Counted from the stretch's first letter, positions 49,794-56,378 are shown. The stretch is 64,000 bases of DNA from Stutzerimonas kunmingensis (GCF_021432085.1 NZ_CP090366.1:4340001-4404000), one strand, 5' to 3'. Translations and numbers: made by a program. The notes: generated from the letters alone by a model not told the origin.

Positions 49794-50184
49794 CCAACCA
49801 CTGATTCCGTTGATCACCGGCGAGCAGCTCGCCACAGCAGCAAAGGCCCTGGGCCCGCTGCTGCCGACCGGCACCGACCCCTTCTTTTCTGCCTGGAAGA
49901 AGGGCGCCGAGCTGATCGGCGGCGAAGCGTTCCCATTTGCCCAGGGCGGCATTAATACCTGGGCTGACGCCCAGCTGGGCGCCCTGCCCGCGCTCCTGAA
50001 AACCCTGAACAGCCTCGACCTGCCGCGCCGCGCCCTACTGCTGACGATGATCAGCCTGGACCGCCCCGAGCAAGCCCACTGGATCACCCGCGAACTCGGC
50101 TTGCACTACGGCCACCTGACCGCCCGCCAGCTGGGCGACGAAGTGTTTGCCGCCACCTTCGATCTACTCCGCACCCACCACTGA
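49786..50184 (+). CDS. Early phage protein, 132 residues, unknown
   Basis: 132 residues, mostly helical, beginning MNSQPLIPLITGEQLATAAK. Contains FAQGGINTWADAQLGALPAL and a C-terminal LTARQLGDEVFAATFDLLR. No family recognised. An ATG that overlaps the preceding stop by 8 bp supports translation. Confidence 0.65.
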   Translation: MNSQPLIPLITGEQLATAAKALGPLLPTGTDPFFSAWKKGAELIGGEAFPFAQGGINTWADAQLGALPALLKTLNSLDLPRRALLLTMISLDRPEQAHWITRELGLHYGHLTARQLGDEVFAATFDLLRTHH

Positions 50185-50197
50185 AAGGAGCAACACC

Positions 50198-50551
50198 ATG
50201 ACCAAGCAAACTCAAACCCCCACCGCTAGGCCGATGAACAAGCTGCTGGACGCCATGCACCTCCTTGAGCGCTCCCAAGAAGATCTCATCGACGCTGAGC
50301 AAGGGCTGGCCGAGGCCAAACGGTCCTTCGACGAACAGGTAGCCCATCTCAATACCGCCTACACCGCTGCTTGCAACCGCGCCATCGAACTGGGTGAAAA
50401 GGCTTTTCCAGAGCAATTCGCGTTGCGCGGCATGGTGCTCACCTTTGACGACGAGGGCGGCTGTTCCGTCGAGCGTCGCGAGTTTGCCGAGCCATATCAG
50501 CTGCTGAACTGGGCCAAGAAAGCGGGCGAGGAATCAACCCCATGCGACTGA
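50198..50551 (+). CDS. Early phage protein with coiled-coil, 117 residues
   Basis: 117 residues from ATG 50198, with an excellent AAAGGAG ribosome-binding site. The central part (LERSQEDLIDAEQGLAEAKR and following) is a likely coiled coil. The same 17-bp start-region sequence recurs before the gene at 50861. Its end overlaps the next start by 10 bp. Function unknown. Confidence 0.68.
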   Translation: MTKQTQTPTARPMNKLLDAMHLLERSQEDLIDAEQGLAEAKRSFDEQVAHLNTAYTAACNRAIELGEKAFPEQFALRGMVLTFDDEGGCSVERREFAEPYQLLNWAKKAGEESTPCD

Positions 50552-50799
50552 CCTACTGCGCCAACGGCGTCTCCGGCCATATCGATCTGCCGATCGCCTG
50601 CGTCGAGGTGATGACCGCCGAATCACTGGCCGAGCTGGCCGCGAGCTGCCACTGGCGCGACCACCACCCGACCGCGCTGCCAGGCGAGCTGACGCGGGTT
50701 CACCTGCAGGACCTGGACGGCAAGGAATTGGGAATGTTCGAAGTGCGGCGCGACATGCGCCCGATATTCACGGCCAGCGCCCTACCCGGGCGGGGCTGA
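50542..50799 (+). CDS. Early phage protein, 85 residues, unknown
   Basis: 85 residues, acidic. Starts in a 10-bp overlap with the previous gene (ATGCGACTGA). Contains DLPIACVEVMTAESLAELA and VHLQDLDGKELGMFEV, an alternating strand pattern. No family recognised. Confidence 0.6.
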   Translation: MRLTYCANGVSGHIDLPIACVEVMTAESLAELAASCHWRDHHPTALPGELTRVHLQDLDGKELGMFEVRRDMRPIFTASALPGRG

Positions 50800-50860
50800 A
50801 AAGAAGGGTGTCGAGGAGGTGCAACTCCCCGACACCTACCACCAGCAAAGGAGCAACACC

Positions 50861-51124
50861 ATGCAAGCACAACACCCAAGCGGCAGCGGAGCAAAGGCTA
50901 CCACAGCACCCCGTCACCTATTGGTAACGGCCACGTCCATCGTCGGGGAAGCGCTCGTCAGCTACCAGGTGCATAAAACCGCCGAAGCACGCATCCGCTT
51001 GGAAAGCGTGGCCGACATGGCCCACCGGCTCGGCGAACTCACCCCGGCCGACGCCGCGGTGATCACCAAGCTGCTCGCCCGACCCTGCGCCGCGCCCCGT
51101 GCCGCTGCGCCTACTTTGAACTGA
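50861..51124 (+). CDS. Early phage protein, 87 residues, unknown
   Basis: 87 residues from ATG 50861, with AAAGGAG at ideal spacing. It has a low-complexity N-terminus and a helical core (ARIRLESVADMAHRLGELTP ... VITKLLARP). No family recognised. It shares a duplicated leader with the gene at 50198. Confidence 0.6.
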   Translation: MQAQHPSGSGAKATTAPRHLLVTATSIVGEALVSYQVHKTAEARIRLESVADMAHRLGELTPADAAVITKLLARPCAAPRAAAPTLN

Positions 51125-51132
51125 GGTGCCCC

Positions 51133-51474
51133 ATGCAGAACACTAAACCGCTGGACGACCTGGAGCTGTTCGAGCTGATCGTTGCGGCCTACCCCGAGAA
51201 ATTCGCCGCCCGTGAAAAGGCTGGCGATGACATCTGGGACGAAGTGATGGAGTTCATCGAATGCGAGCTGTGCGGCGACCAGCTCGAGGACTGGCAAGGG
51301 CTTGCACGTTTCCTGGGTCGTATCGTCATGCTCACCATGCCGATGGCGAGTGCGATCACCGGAGAAGCACGGCACTGCCTTGGCCCCATTGAAACCAACA
51401 ACGGCCAGCACTTCATGATGGCTGCGGTCGTCCGTGACGTTGCGAGCTCGGCCGGCGAGGTGGCCCATGGTTGA
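51133..51474 (+). CDS. Early phage protein, 113 residues, unknown
   Basis: 113 residues, acidic: LDDLELFELIVAAYPEKFAA then DEVMEFIECELCGDQLEDWQ and LGRIVMLTMPMASAITGEA. It is helical with no obvious metal motif beyond a CxxC-like CELC. Its end overlaps the next ATG by 8 bp. Unknown function. Confidence 0.65.
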   Translation: MQNTKPLDDLELFELIVAAYPEKFAAREKAGDDIWDEVMEFIECELCGDQLEDWQGLARFLGRIVMLTMPMASAITGEARHCLGPIETNNGQHFMMAAVVRDVASSAGEVAHG

Positions 51475-51697
51475 AATCCGCACCCGCTTCACCGGCATGA
51501 CCTACATGGCCACCGTGCGCGGTGAGAAACAGACGGCGAGCTGCACCATCGATGCCCGCCACGCTGCCGAAGCACTGGCCAGGAAGCTGGGCTTGGCGCC
51601 GGGCCTGCTCCAGGAACAACCCGACCTGCTCAACCCGCGTGAGCGCACCACGTTCACCCACCCGGGCGACCTGCTCGAGGAGGTGGCCAATGGCTGA
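51467..51697 (+). CDS. Early phage protein, 76 residues, unknown
   Basis: 76 residues from ATG 51467 (8-bp overlap ATGGTTGA with the previous gene). N-terminal beta pattern EIRTRFTGMTYMATVRG then ASCTIDARHAAEALARKLG. No family recognised. Its stop overlaps the next ATG in the same 8-bp manner. Confidence 0.6.
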   Translation: MVEIRTRFTGMTYMATVRGEKQTASCTIDARHAAEALARKLGLAPGLLQEQPDLLNPRERTTFTHPGDLLEEVANG

Positions 51698-51950
51698 CGC
51701 CGCCGTCCAGGTGCTCGAGGAGCCGCCCGAAAAGCTCTGCAAGAAGTGCGACGAGCACTGGCCGGCCGATAGCGAGTTCTTCTACCGCCAGGCAGCCAAG
51801 CCGGACGGGCTGAGCGATATCTGCAAGGCCTGTTACGCCGAGCTGCCCAGCGTGCAGAAGCGCAACCGCGACAAGCACGGCCGGCTGCTCTCGGTATGGG
51901 AACAACTGGACCTGGAGCGCACCGGCAGCAACGCGCCGATGTGCATGTGA
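51690..51950 (+). CDS. Small zinc-ribbon phage protein
   Basis: 86 residues from ATG 51690 with GAGGAGGT upstream. Two CxxC pairs (LCKKCDEHW ... DICKACYAEL) spaced about 25 residues apart form a zinc ribbon like those in small phage regulators. The remainder is basic (VQKRNRDKHGRL). Likely a DNA- or protein-binding factor; exact role unknown. Confidence 0.68.
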   Translation: MADAAVQVLEEPPEKLCKKCDEHWPADSEFFYRQAAKPDGLSDICKACYAELPSVQKRNRDKHGRLLSVWEQLDLERTGSNAPMCM

Positions 51951-51960
51951 GGAGAACGCC

Positions 51961-52197
51961 ATGCTGATCGATGGACAACTGATCGCAGTACCCGAGGCGC
52001 AGCAGCGACAGGCGCGTGAGCAGCTGGATCTGCCATCCGGCTTTGCGCTGGTGGAGGCGACCCAGCTGCTGCAACACGAAACCGGCAACGGCGTGGTGCA
52101 GATCCCGCTGCCCGCCGGCCTATTCGTGGCGGCATTCGAGGACCTGAACGGCCAGCGCCGCTATGGTGTGGTCACGCTGGAGGTCCGCCTAACCTGA
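51961..52197 (+). CDS. Last gene of early operon, 78 residues, unknown
   Basis: 78 residues, starting 10 bp after the previous stop with GAGGAGAAC upstream. Strand-rich C-terminus (GVVQIPLPAGLFVAAFED ... YGVVTLEVRL). No family recognised. A strong terminator follows 26 bp downstream. Confidence 0.6.
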   Translation: MLIDGQLIAVPEAQQRQAREQLDLPSGFALVEATQLLQHETGNGVVQIPLPAGLFVAAFEDLNGQRRYGVVTLEVRLT

Positions 52198-52223
52198 AAA
52201 CGAGGCGACACGCAGCAACAGAA

Positions 52224-52246
52224 AGAGCGCTCCGGCGCTCTTTTTT
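52224..52246 (+). terminator. Terminator of the phage early operon
   Basis: A 7-bp stem (AGAGCGC / GCGCTCT) with a TCCG loop and six T residues. It ends the rightward operon that starts at cox. Confidence 0.85.
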
Positions 52247-52260
52247 GTGCCCGAAGAAAC

Positions 52261-52307
52261 AAAGTAAGAAAGTAAGTAAATAAGTAACTATGTAAATACT
52301 TAAATAC
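52261..52307. repeat. Degenerate 8-bp AT-rich tandem repeat
   Basis: AAAGTAAG is present twice in tandem (52261-52276), followed by degenerate copies TAAATAAG, TAACTATG, TAAATAC and TTAAATAC. It is a markedly AT-rich tract in an otherwise GC-rich phage. Candidate protein-binding array or unwinding element. Confidence 0.55.
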
Positions 52308-52323
52308 GGATCAAGGCAGCTCG

Positions 52324-52364
52324 GGAGCAAAAGGGCTTTTGTGCTTTTGCTCCTTCGCCCTTTT
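52324..52364. other. Two mutually exclusive stem-loops in noncoding DNA
   Basis: GGAGCAAAAG (52324-52333) pairs perfectly with CTTTTGCTCC (52344-52353), while the overlapping AAAAGGGC (52329-52336) pairs with GCCCTTTT (52357-52364). The arms share 52329-52333, so only one stem can form at a time. The second ends in TTTT like a weak terminator. This belongs to the 423-bp gene-free stretch 52198-52620, which otherwise holds the early terminator, the AT repeats and a promoter. Confidence 0.5.
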
Positions 52365-52553
52365 AACGAAATGACGCAATGACGAAGCCGTCAATTAACG
52401 CAATAACAAATTCGCCGACATTGACCAACCAGAATCAGGAAAGACGAATTCTAGCCACCAATCCTTACAGAGCCCGTCGCGCGGGCCTCCTAGCACGGTT
52501 TCGGCTGTGTCATCAGCACCTGCGAGATTATTTTTATCGGTTCTAAAAAGTGC

Positions 52554-52583
52554 TTGACGCTGCAAAAAATCGATACCTAAACT
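52554..52583 (+). promoter_or_regulatory. Promoter of the singleton gene at 52621
   Basis: TTGACG (52554-52559), an 18-bp spacer and TAAACT (52578-52583), 37 bp before the ATG. Confidence 0.55.
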
Positions 52584-52620
52584 TCAAGCCCTGATATGTA
52601 CCACCAAGGGAACGGTAGTA

Positions 52621-52854
52621 ATGGAACACGAACTTCATTCTGCAATTAACACGATGATCGATGAAATGGAGGACGTAGCAAACGTAGTTGCTTACATGGG
52701 AACTGCCGCTGCGGCAGGAAGCGGGGACGCGGCCGTGAACGAGGGGCAGCGGTTGATTCTGCAGATGGTGGAAGTTCGTATCAGGAACAACGTAAAGGCG
52801 CTGGCCAGCGCGCTGCGTCAGCCAGTCGCGGCGCCGAGCTGTTCGAACAGCTGA
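52621..52854 (+). CDS. Singleton small phage gene with its own promoter (moron candidate)
   Basis: 77 residues from ATG 52621 with AAGGGAA 8 nt upstream. Predicted helical: MEHELHSAINTMIDEMEDVA, then ILQMVEVRIRNNVKALASAL. Its 3' end overlaps the convergent ogr gene by 37 bp. It stands apart from both early and late operons, behind its own promoter in lower-GC DNA, the usual setting of a lysogenically expressed accessory gene. Function unknown. Confidence 0.6.
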   Translation: MEHELHSAINTMIDEMEDVANVVAYMGTAAAAGSGDAAVNEGQRLILQMVEVRIRNNVKALASALRQPVAAPSCSNS

Positions 52855-53075
52855 CGCTGTTGCGCTCGAGGCAGCTGGCGGAGACGGTCGAACAGCAATT
52901 GGTCAACCGCCCCAGCTGCAGGGCGCAGCGCGTGCGAGTAGGTGAGGTTCATCACGAAGGTATGACCGCACAGGGGGTCCAGGCACTGGCAGTAGAGCCT
53001 GGCGAAGTTTTCCGAAAGCTCGTCGCGGGATCCGATCCGGGCTTTTCCCCGGCAAGCGTTGCAGTAGATTCGCAC
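52818..53075 (-). CDS. ogr: Ogr/Delta-type late transcription activator
   Basis: 85 residues from the GTG at 53075, chosen because GGGGGAGGGG lies 6 nt upstream and the product starts directly with the zinc motif, as in relatives. ATGs at 53102 and 53147 are alternatives. The Cys pattern is IYCNACRGKARI ... LYCQCLDPLCGHTFV, the P2 Ogr signature (CxxC plus CxxxxC). Ogr recruits host RNA polymerase to the late promoters. It lies downstream of a DUF4177-like gene on the same strand. Confidence 0.88.
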   Translation of the reverse strand: MRIYCNACRGKARIGSRDELSENFARLYCQCLDPLCGHTFVMNLTYSHALRPAAGAVDQLLFDRLRQLPRAQQRQLFEQLGAATG

Positions 53076-53117
53076 CCGTAGCCCCTCCCCCGAGGTATCC
53101 ATACGGGTACTATTCTG

Positions 53118-53133
53118 CCACAACATGTAGTGG
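53118..53133. promoter_or_regulatory. Palindrome upstream of ogr
   Basis: CCACAACATGTAGTGG is a near-perfect 16-bp palindrome (7 of 8 positions symmetric), 43 bp upstream of the ogr start and between ogr and the DUF4177-like gene. A regulator-binding site is possible. Confidence 0.4.
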
Positions 53134-53161
53134 CTATATCGAATCACGTCACTTATGACGC

Positions 53162-53401
53162 TCAGCGGTGCCTTCGGAAGCAGAGCGTCAAGTTAGAGCC
53201 GGAGAAAAGTGGCTCCGCCAGGGCCACGAAAGAATCCGGCACTTGGAACCCTACGCTGGCGATTCGATAAAAATCCCATCCTTCGACAGCGTGATCGTCC
53301 ACCTGGGCTTTGAGGTATATCGCCGCTTCCTGCCCGTTTTGCGTGGTGCCCTTAAGATCAATGCTTGGCGGTACCGCCACTATTTTGTACTCGTACATCA
53401 T
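53162..53401 (-). CDS. DUF4177-like small protein under operator control
   Basis: 79 residues from the ATG at 53401 (the adjacent ATG 53398 and the upstream ATG 53416 are possible). Begins MMYEYKIVAVPPSIDLKG and contains DDHAVEGWDFYRIASVG, which fits the DUF4177 pattern (EYK ... EGWEL). An upstream ATG at 53482 would run through the operator, so it is unlikely. It lies between portal (Q) and ogr, all leftward, and is preceded by a promoter with the second operator. Role unknown. Confidence 0.6.
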   Translation of the reverse strand: MMYEYKIVAVPPSIDLKGTTQNGQEAAIYLKAQVDDHAVEGWDFYRIASVGFQVPDSFVALAEPLFSGSNLTLCFRRHR

Positions 53402-53435
53402 CGCCCCGAACGTCATGGCCAATTGCCACAACACA

Positions 53436-53463
53436 ATTGTAAGCTGTCCGTATATGCCAGCAA
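53436..53463 (-). promoter_or_regulatory. Leftward promoter toward the DUF4177-like gene and ogr
   Basis: On the minus strand: TTGCTG (53463-53458), a 16-bp spacer and TACAAT (53441-53436), with the predicted start near 53429. It is covered by the operator at 53449-53476. Confidence 0.6.
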
Positions 53464-53476
53464 ATATGCACATATG
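53449..53476. promoter_or_regulatory. Second copy of the immunity-type operator
   Basis: Read on the minus strand, the first 19 bases match the 46222-46248 operator at 16 positions, including the complete half-site CATATGTG. The far half-site (CATATACG) matches 6 of 8 with a 1-bp shift. It overlaps the -35 and spacer of a leftward promoter. Confidence 0.65.
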
Positions 53477-53482
53477 TCGCAT

Positions 53483-54484
53483 TCAGCGCGCCGCCGGCTC
53501 GTTCCAGGCCACCCGCCGATCGGCGCGCAGCGTGGCGTTGATCTGCAGGAACAGCATGGCGATGGGCCGGATCTCGTTGTTGGTGAACACGCGGTCGATC
53601 TTCTCGATGTCGCCGAAGCCGCTGGAGTTCTCCGGCATGATGCCGGCCAGCGCGGGGTTCATGCGGTGCGCGGCGATCACGTCCGCCCGGGTGATGTTCT
53701 TGATGCGCTCGAACTCGTCCTTGGTGGCGACGTCCCCGACCGGAATGATCTGAATCGCCTTTTCGGTACCGCCCGGGATGTTCACGAACATCGAGCGGAA
53801 GTTGCCCACCCCTTTGCTGCCCGAGATCTGCTCCTGGAGCTTCTTCTCGTCCTCCTCGGTGAGGTCCGGATCGTTGGTGTAGAAGATGAAGCCCGCGTGG
53901 GCGCCGTTGTTGTAGTAGCGGCGGAACAGCGTGGCGCTCTCGTTGAGCAACAGCGAGTGCATGCCGCCCAGGTAGTCCGGCACGCCGTAAACGTTCTGCT
54001 CCACGTCGTAGTCCATCACGTGCTCCACCTCGTCTTCCTCGAAGTGCAGTTCCTGCCCCTTGGGCAGCAGCATCACAAAGCCGCCGCCGACCTTGCGCCG
54101 CATGTTGATCGCCGGCAGGTGCTGCAGCTCGAGCACCTGGCCGATGATGTTGCGCATGCGCTGGAAGTAGGCCTCGCCGAAGACGATGAAATCGAGCGCC
54201 GCGCGCCCCATGGTCTGCGCGCTGCAACCGGCCGAGGGGCGGAAGTCACGCAACAGCAGGTTGCGCTTGAACTTCGGAATGGCGCCGTGGTGAGCGTTGG
54301 CGCGCAGCAGCTTGGCCAGCCCGGTGCGCGACACCGGCGGCGTGTACAGGCGCCCGTCGTCGCTGGCGAACACGCCCAGGTACTGCCCCATGTTTTCGGC
54401 CAGCACCGATTCGGGCGCGCCGAACGAGAACGCCTTGGGCGCCCGATTGGTTGCTTGTTGCTGCTGCGGTTTGCGCTTTGCCAT
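53483..54484 (-). CDS. Q: Portal protein (P2 gpQ-like)
   Basis: 333 residues from ATG 54484 (MAKRKPQQQQATNRAPK); P2 Q has 344. It fits the PBSX/P2 portal family: PPVSRTGLAKLLRANAHH, FIVFGEAYFQRMRN, GVPDYLGGMHSLLLNESATL (as two parts) and ITRADVIAAHRMNPALAGIM. It forms the ring at the capsid vertex through which DNA enters. An in-frame extension upstream to 54646 is within the terminase gene. The first ~240 bp overlap the 3' part of the terminase frame. Confidence 0.92.
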   Translation of the reverse strand: MAKRKPQQQQATNRAPKAFSFGAPESVLAENMGQYLGVFASDDGRLYTPPVSRTGLAKLLRANAHHGAIPKFKRNLLLRDFRPSAGCSAQTMGRAALDFIVFGEAYFQRMRNIIGQVLELQHLPAINMRRKVGGGFVMLLPKGQELHFEEDEVEHVMDYDVEQNVYGVPDYLGGMHSLLLNESATLFRRYYNNGAHAGFIFYTNDPDLTEEDEKKLQEQISGSKGVGNFRSMFVNIPGGTEKAIQIIPVGDVATKDEFERIKNITRADVIAAHRMNPALAGIMPENSSGFGDIEKIDRVFTNNEIRPIAMLFLQINATLRADRRVAWNEPAAR

Positions 54485-56300
54485 GGCTGACCTGTTCGAG
54501 TGATGACCAGCGGCTGCGCCGCCGTTTGTTGGTGTTGAGGGGTTCATGGGCCAGCGCGTGCATGATCGCCCAGGCGATATCGGCATGGCCGGTGGCGTCG
54601 GTGCGCGAGGCGCTGTAGGTGATCTGGCCGCTGGCAGTGGCGCCACGCTTGATCGTCAGGAAGGCCGCGGCGATGTCGTTCCAGCCGGCGTCCCACTCGA
54701 TGCGGCTGCCCTGGACGGTGTCCTGAGCCTTGAGCACCAGGGCATTCTTCGTCTCCAGGCTGTAGTGGATCGGCGTGGCCCGCGGGAAGAAGTCGCGCAC
54801 CAGGTCGAATACGCCGTAGCCCACCCCGGTGATGTCGATGCCGATGTGCACGACGTTGAAGCGCTCGGTGAGCTTCTTGACCTGGCCGGCCTGGTAGGTG
54901 AACGAGTGTCCTCGCCAGCTGTGCTTCTCCAGGATGCGAAACTTGCCGCCGGCTTCCAGCGGTGGCGCGACCACCACGCAGGTGGCGTCGTCGCGTGTGC
55001 GGCTGGGGTCATAACCGAGCCAGACCGGGCTGTTGCCGAATGGGCGCGGGGCGTTCGGGTCGGGGTCGTAGTCGGCCCACAGGCTCTGGTCGGAGTAGCA
55101 GCGCTCGAGGTCGGCCAGGCTGAAAACGCTCTGCGTGCTGTCGATGAATTTGCACATGTAGAGCTGATCGAAGCGGTCTTCGTCGTTCTCCAGGCGCAGG
55201 CGATCGATATCGAAGAGATCGCAGCCGCCGGCCACGGCGTCCTCGATGGTGATGATCTTGCGCCACTGGCCGTCCGGACAGAGCGCGCCCTGGTGGATGG
55301 CCGCTTCGCTGGGCCACTCCTGCCCGAGCTTTTTGCCGCGCTTGCTGTTGCGGAACTCCTCGCCAGTCCAGAACGGGTAGGCCTGATGGGTGACGGCGCT
55401 GGGCGTGGAAAAGTAGGTTTTTCGCCACTTTTTGTGGGTGGCCATTGCCCCGGCGAGGCTGTTCAGCTTCTCGAAGTCACGGATCCAGAAGTACTCGTCG
55501 ATGTAGACGTGCCCGTGGTGACCCTGGGCGGTGCTGCTGTTGGTGCTGAGAAAGCGCAGCTCGGCCCAGGGCTTGCCGTCGCGGCTGAGCACGATGGGGT
55601 TGCCGGTGAGCTGGATGCCGAACCACTCGGCAGCGAAAGCGATGATGTAGCTGCGGAAGATCTCGGACTGCGCCCGGCTGGCCGAGAGGAACATCTGGTT
55701 GTCGCCGGTCAGCACCGCATCCATGAAGGCTTCGGCGGCGAAGTAGTAGGTCAGGCCCACCTGCCGGCTTTTCAGCACATTGCGGATGCGGCAGGTCAGC
55801 GGGTTCTGCTTGGCGGCGAACAGCTCCTGCTGGTAGCCGAACATGTTGGCCGTGAACTTCTCCAGGAAGTCGACTTCGGAGAGGCCGGTGACGTCGTTCT
55901 TCGGCTTCTTCTCCCGCCGTTCACCTTTGCCGCCCCGCCGCTGTTGCCGTTCGCCCTGTTGCTCTCTGTCCTCGCTCCGCTCTCGCGGCGCGTCGTGGGC
56001 CGACTGCTGCGGCTTGGCGCATTGCTTCAGCAGGCGCTCGCGCACGGTGGTGAGGCGGTCCAGCTCGTCCAGTTCGCCCTTGGCCAGCGTGCCGGGTTTC
56101 TCCAGCAGCAGGGTGATGCGCCGGCTGACGGCGGTCAGCGGCTCCTCGTCCGTCAGCATCTCGTCCCAGCCGCCCTTGGCGATCCAGTAGTAGACGATCC
56201 GGACGTTGGGCAAGCCGAGTTCGGCCTGTATTTCGCGCGGCTTGGCGCGGCGCAGGTACAGGCGCTTGGCGGTTTCTTTGATCTCGATGGAGTAAGGCAT
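54246..56300 (-). CDS. P: Terminase large (ATPase) subunit, P2 gpP-like, with long overlap into portal gene
   Basis: 684 residues; P2 P has 590. An N-terminal HTH (YLRRAKPREIQAELGLPNVR) is followed by a hydrophilic linker, the ATPase domain (RNVLKSRQVGLTYYFAAEAF, and HVYIDEYFWI as Walker B) and the nuclease-like part (WLGYDPSRTRDDATCVVV, IGIDITGVGYGVFDLV, ALVLKAQDTV). The family homology ends about LNTNKRRRSRW; the last ~90 residues are Arg/Ala-rich and come from reading the portal gene in another frame. Start ATG 56300 lies 1 nt after a hairpin. Confidence 0.88.
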   Translation of the reverse strand: MPYSIEIKETAKRLYLRRAKPREIQAELGLPNVRIVYYWIAKGGWDEMLTDEEPLTAVSRRITLLLEKPGTLAKGELDELDRLTTVRERLLKQCAKPQQSAHDAPRERSEDREQQGERQQRRGGKGERREKKPKNDVTGLSEVDFLEKFTANMFGYQQELFAAKQNPLTCRIRNVLKSRQVGLTYYFAAEAFMDAVLTGDNQMFLSASRAQSEIFRSYIIAFAAEWFGIQLTGNPIVLSRDGKPWAELRFLSTNSSTAQGHHGHVYIDEYFWIRDFEKLNSLAGAMATHKKWRKTYFSTPSAVTHQAYPFWTGEEFRNSKRGKKLGQEWPSEAAIHQGALCPDGQWRKIITIEDAVAGGCDLFDIDRLRLENDEDRFDQLYMCKFIDSTQSVFSLADLERCYSDQSLWADYDPDPNAPRPFGNSPVWLGYDPSRTRDDATCVVVAPPLEAGGKFRILEKHSWRGHSFTYQAGQVKKLTERFNVVHIGIDITGVGYGVFDLVRDFFPRATPIHYSLETKNALVLKAQDTVQGSRIEWDAGWNDIAAAFLTIKRGATASGQITYSASRTDATGHADIAWAIMHALAHEPLNTNKRRRSRWSSLEQVSHGKAQTAAATSNQSGAQGVLVRRARIGAGRKHGAVPGRVRQRRRAPVHAAGVAHRAGQAAARQRSPRRHSEVQAQPAVA

Positions 56301-56301
56301 G

Positions 56302-56320
56302 CGCCGCAGTCTATGCGGCG
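56302..56320 (-). promoter_or_regulatory. Hairpin abutting the terminase start codon
   Basis: CGCCGCA (56302-56308) and TGCGGCG (56314-56320) form a perfect 7-bp stem with a 5-nt loop. In the terminase mRNA it ends 1 nt before the AUG, where the ribosome-binding site should be, and no clear Shine-Dalgarno is visible. Confidence 0.4.
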
Positions 56321-56355
56321 AAAAAGAGGCAAACGCGCAGATAAATTGCGGGCAA

Positions 56356-56378
56356 TTCCTAGATTTCGCAGCTAGGAA
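56356..56378. promoter_or_regulatory. Inverted repeat in the divergent P/O late control region
   Basis: TTCCTAG (56356-56362) and CTAGGAA (56372-56378) are perfect inverse complements with a 9-bp spacer, in the 161-bp gap between the divergent P and O genes where P2 has its paired late promoters. Candidate binding site for Ogr, though it differs from the P2 consensus TGT-N12-ACA. Confidence 0.45.

Noticed and set aside
44594..52620. CRISPR array or toxin-antitoxin pair in the early region
   Set aside because: The repeats at 49242-49563 are short, unevenly spaced and in both orientations, unlike a CRISPR; none of the small early gene pairs has toxin or antitoxin motifs that I can recognise.
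53418..53482. ATG at 53482 as start of the DUF4177-like gene
   Set aside because: It would translate through the operator and promoter; the family similarity starts at MYEYK.
54546..56375. 609-codon frame antisense to terminase
   Set aside because: Runs across the terminase gene and its promoter; product lacks recognisable domains.
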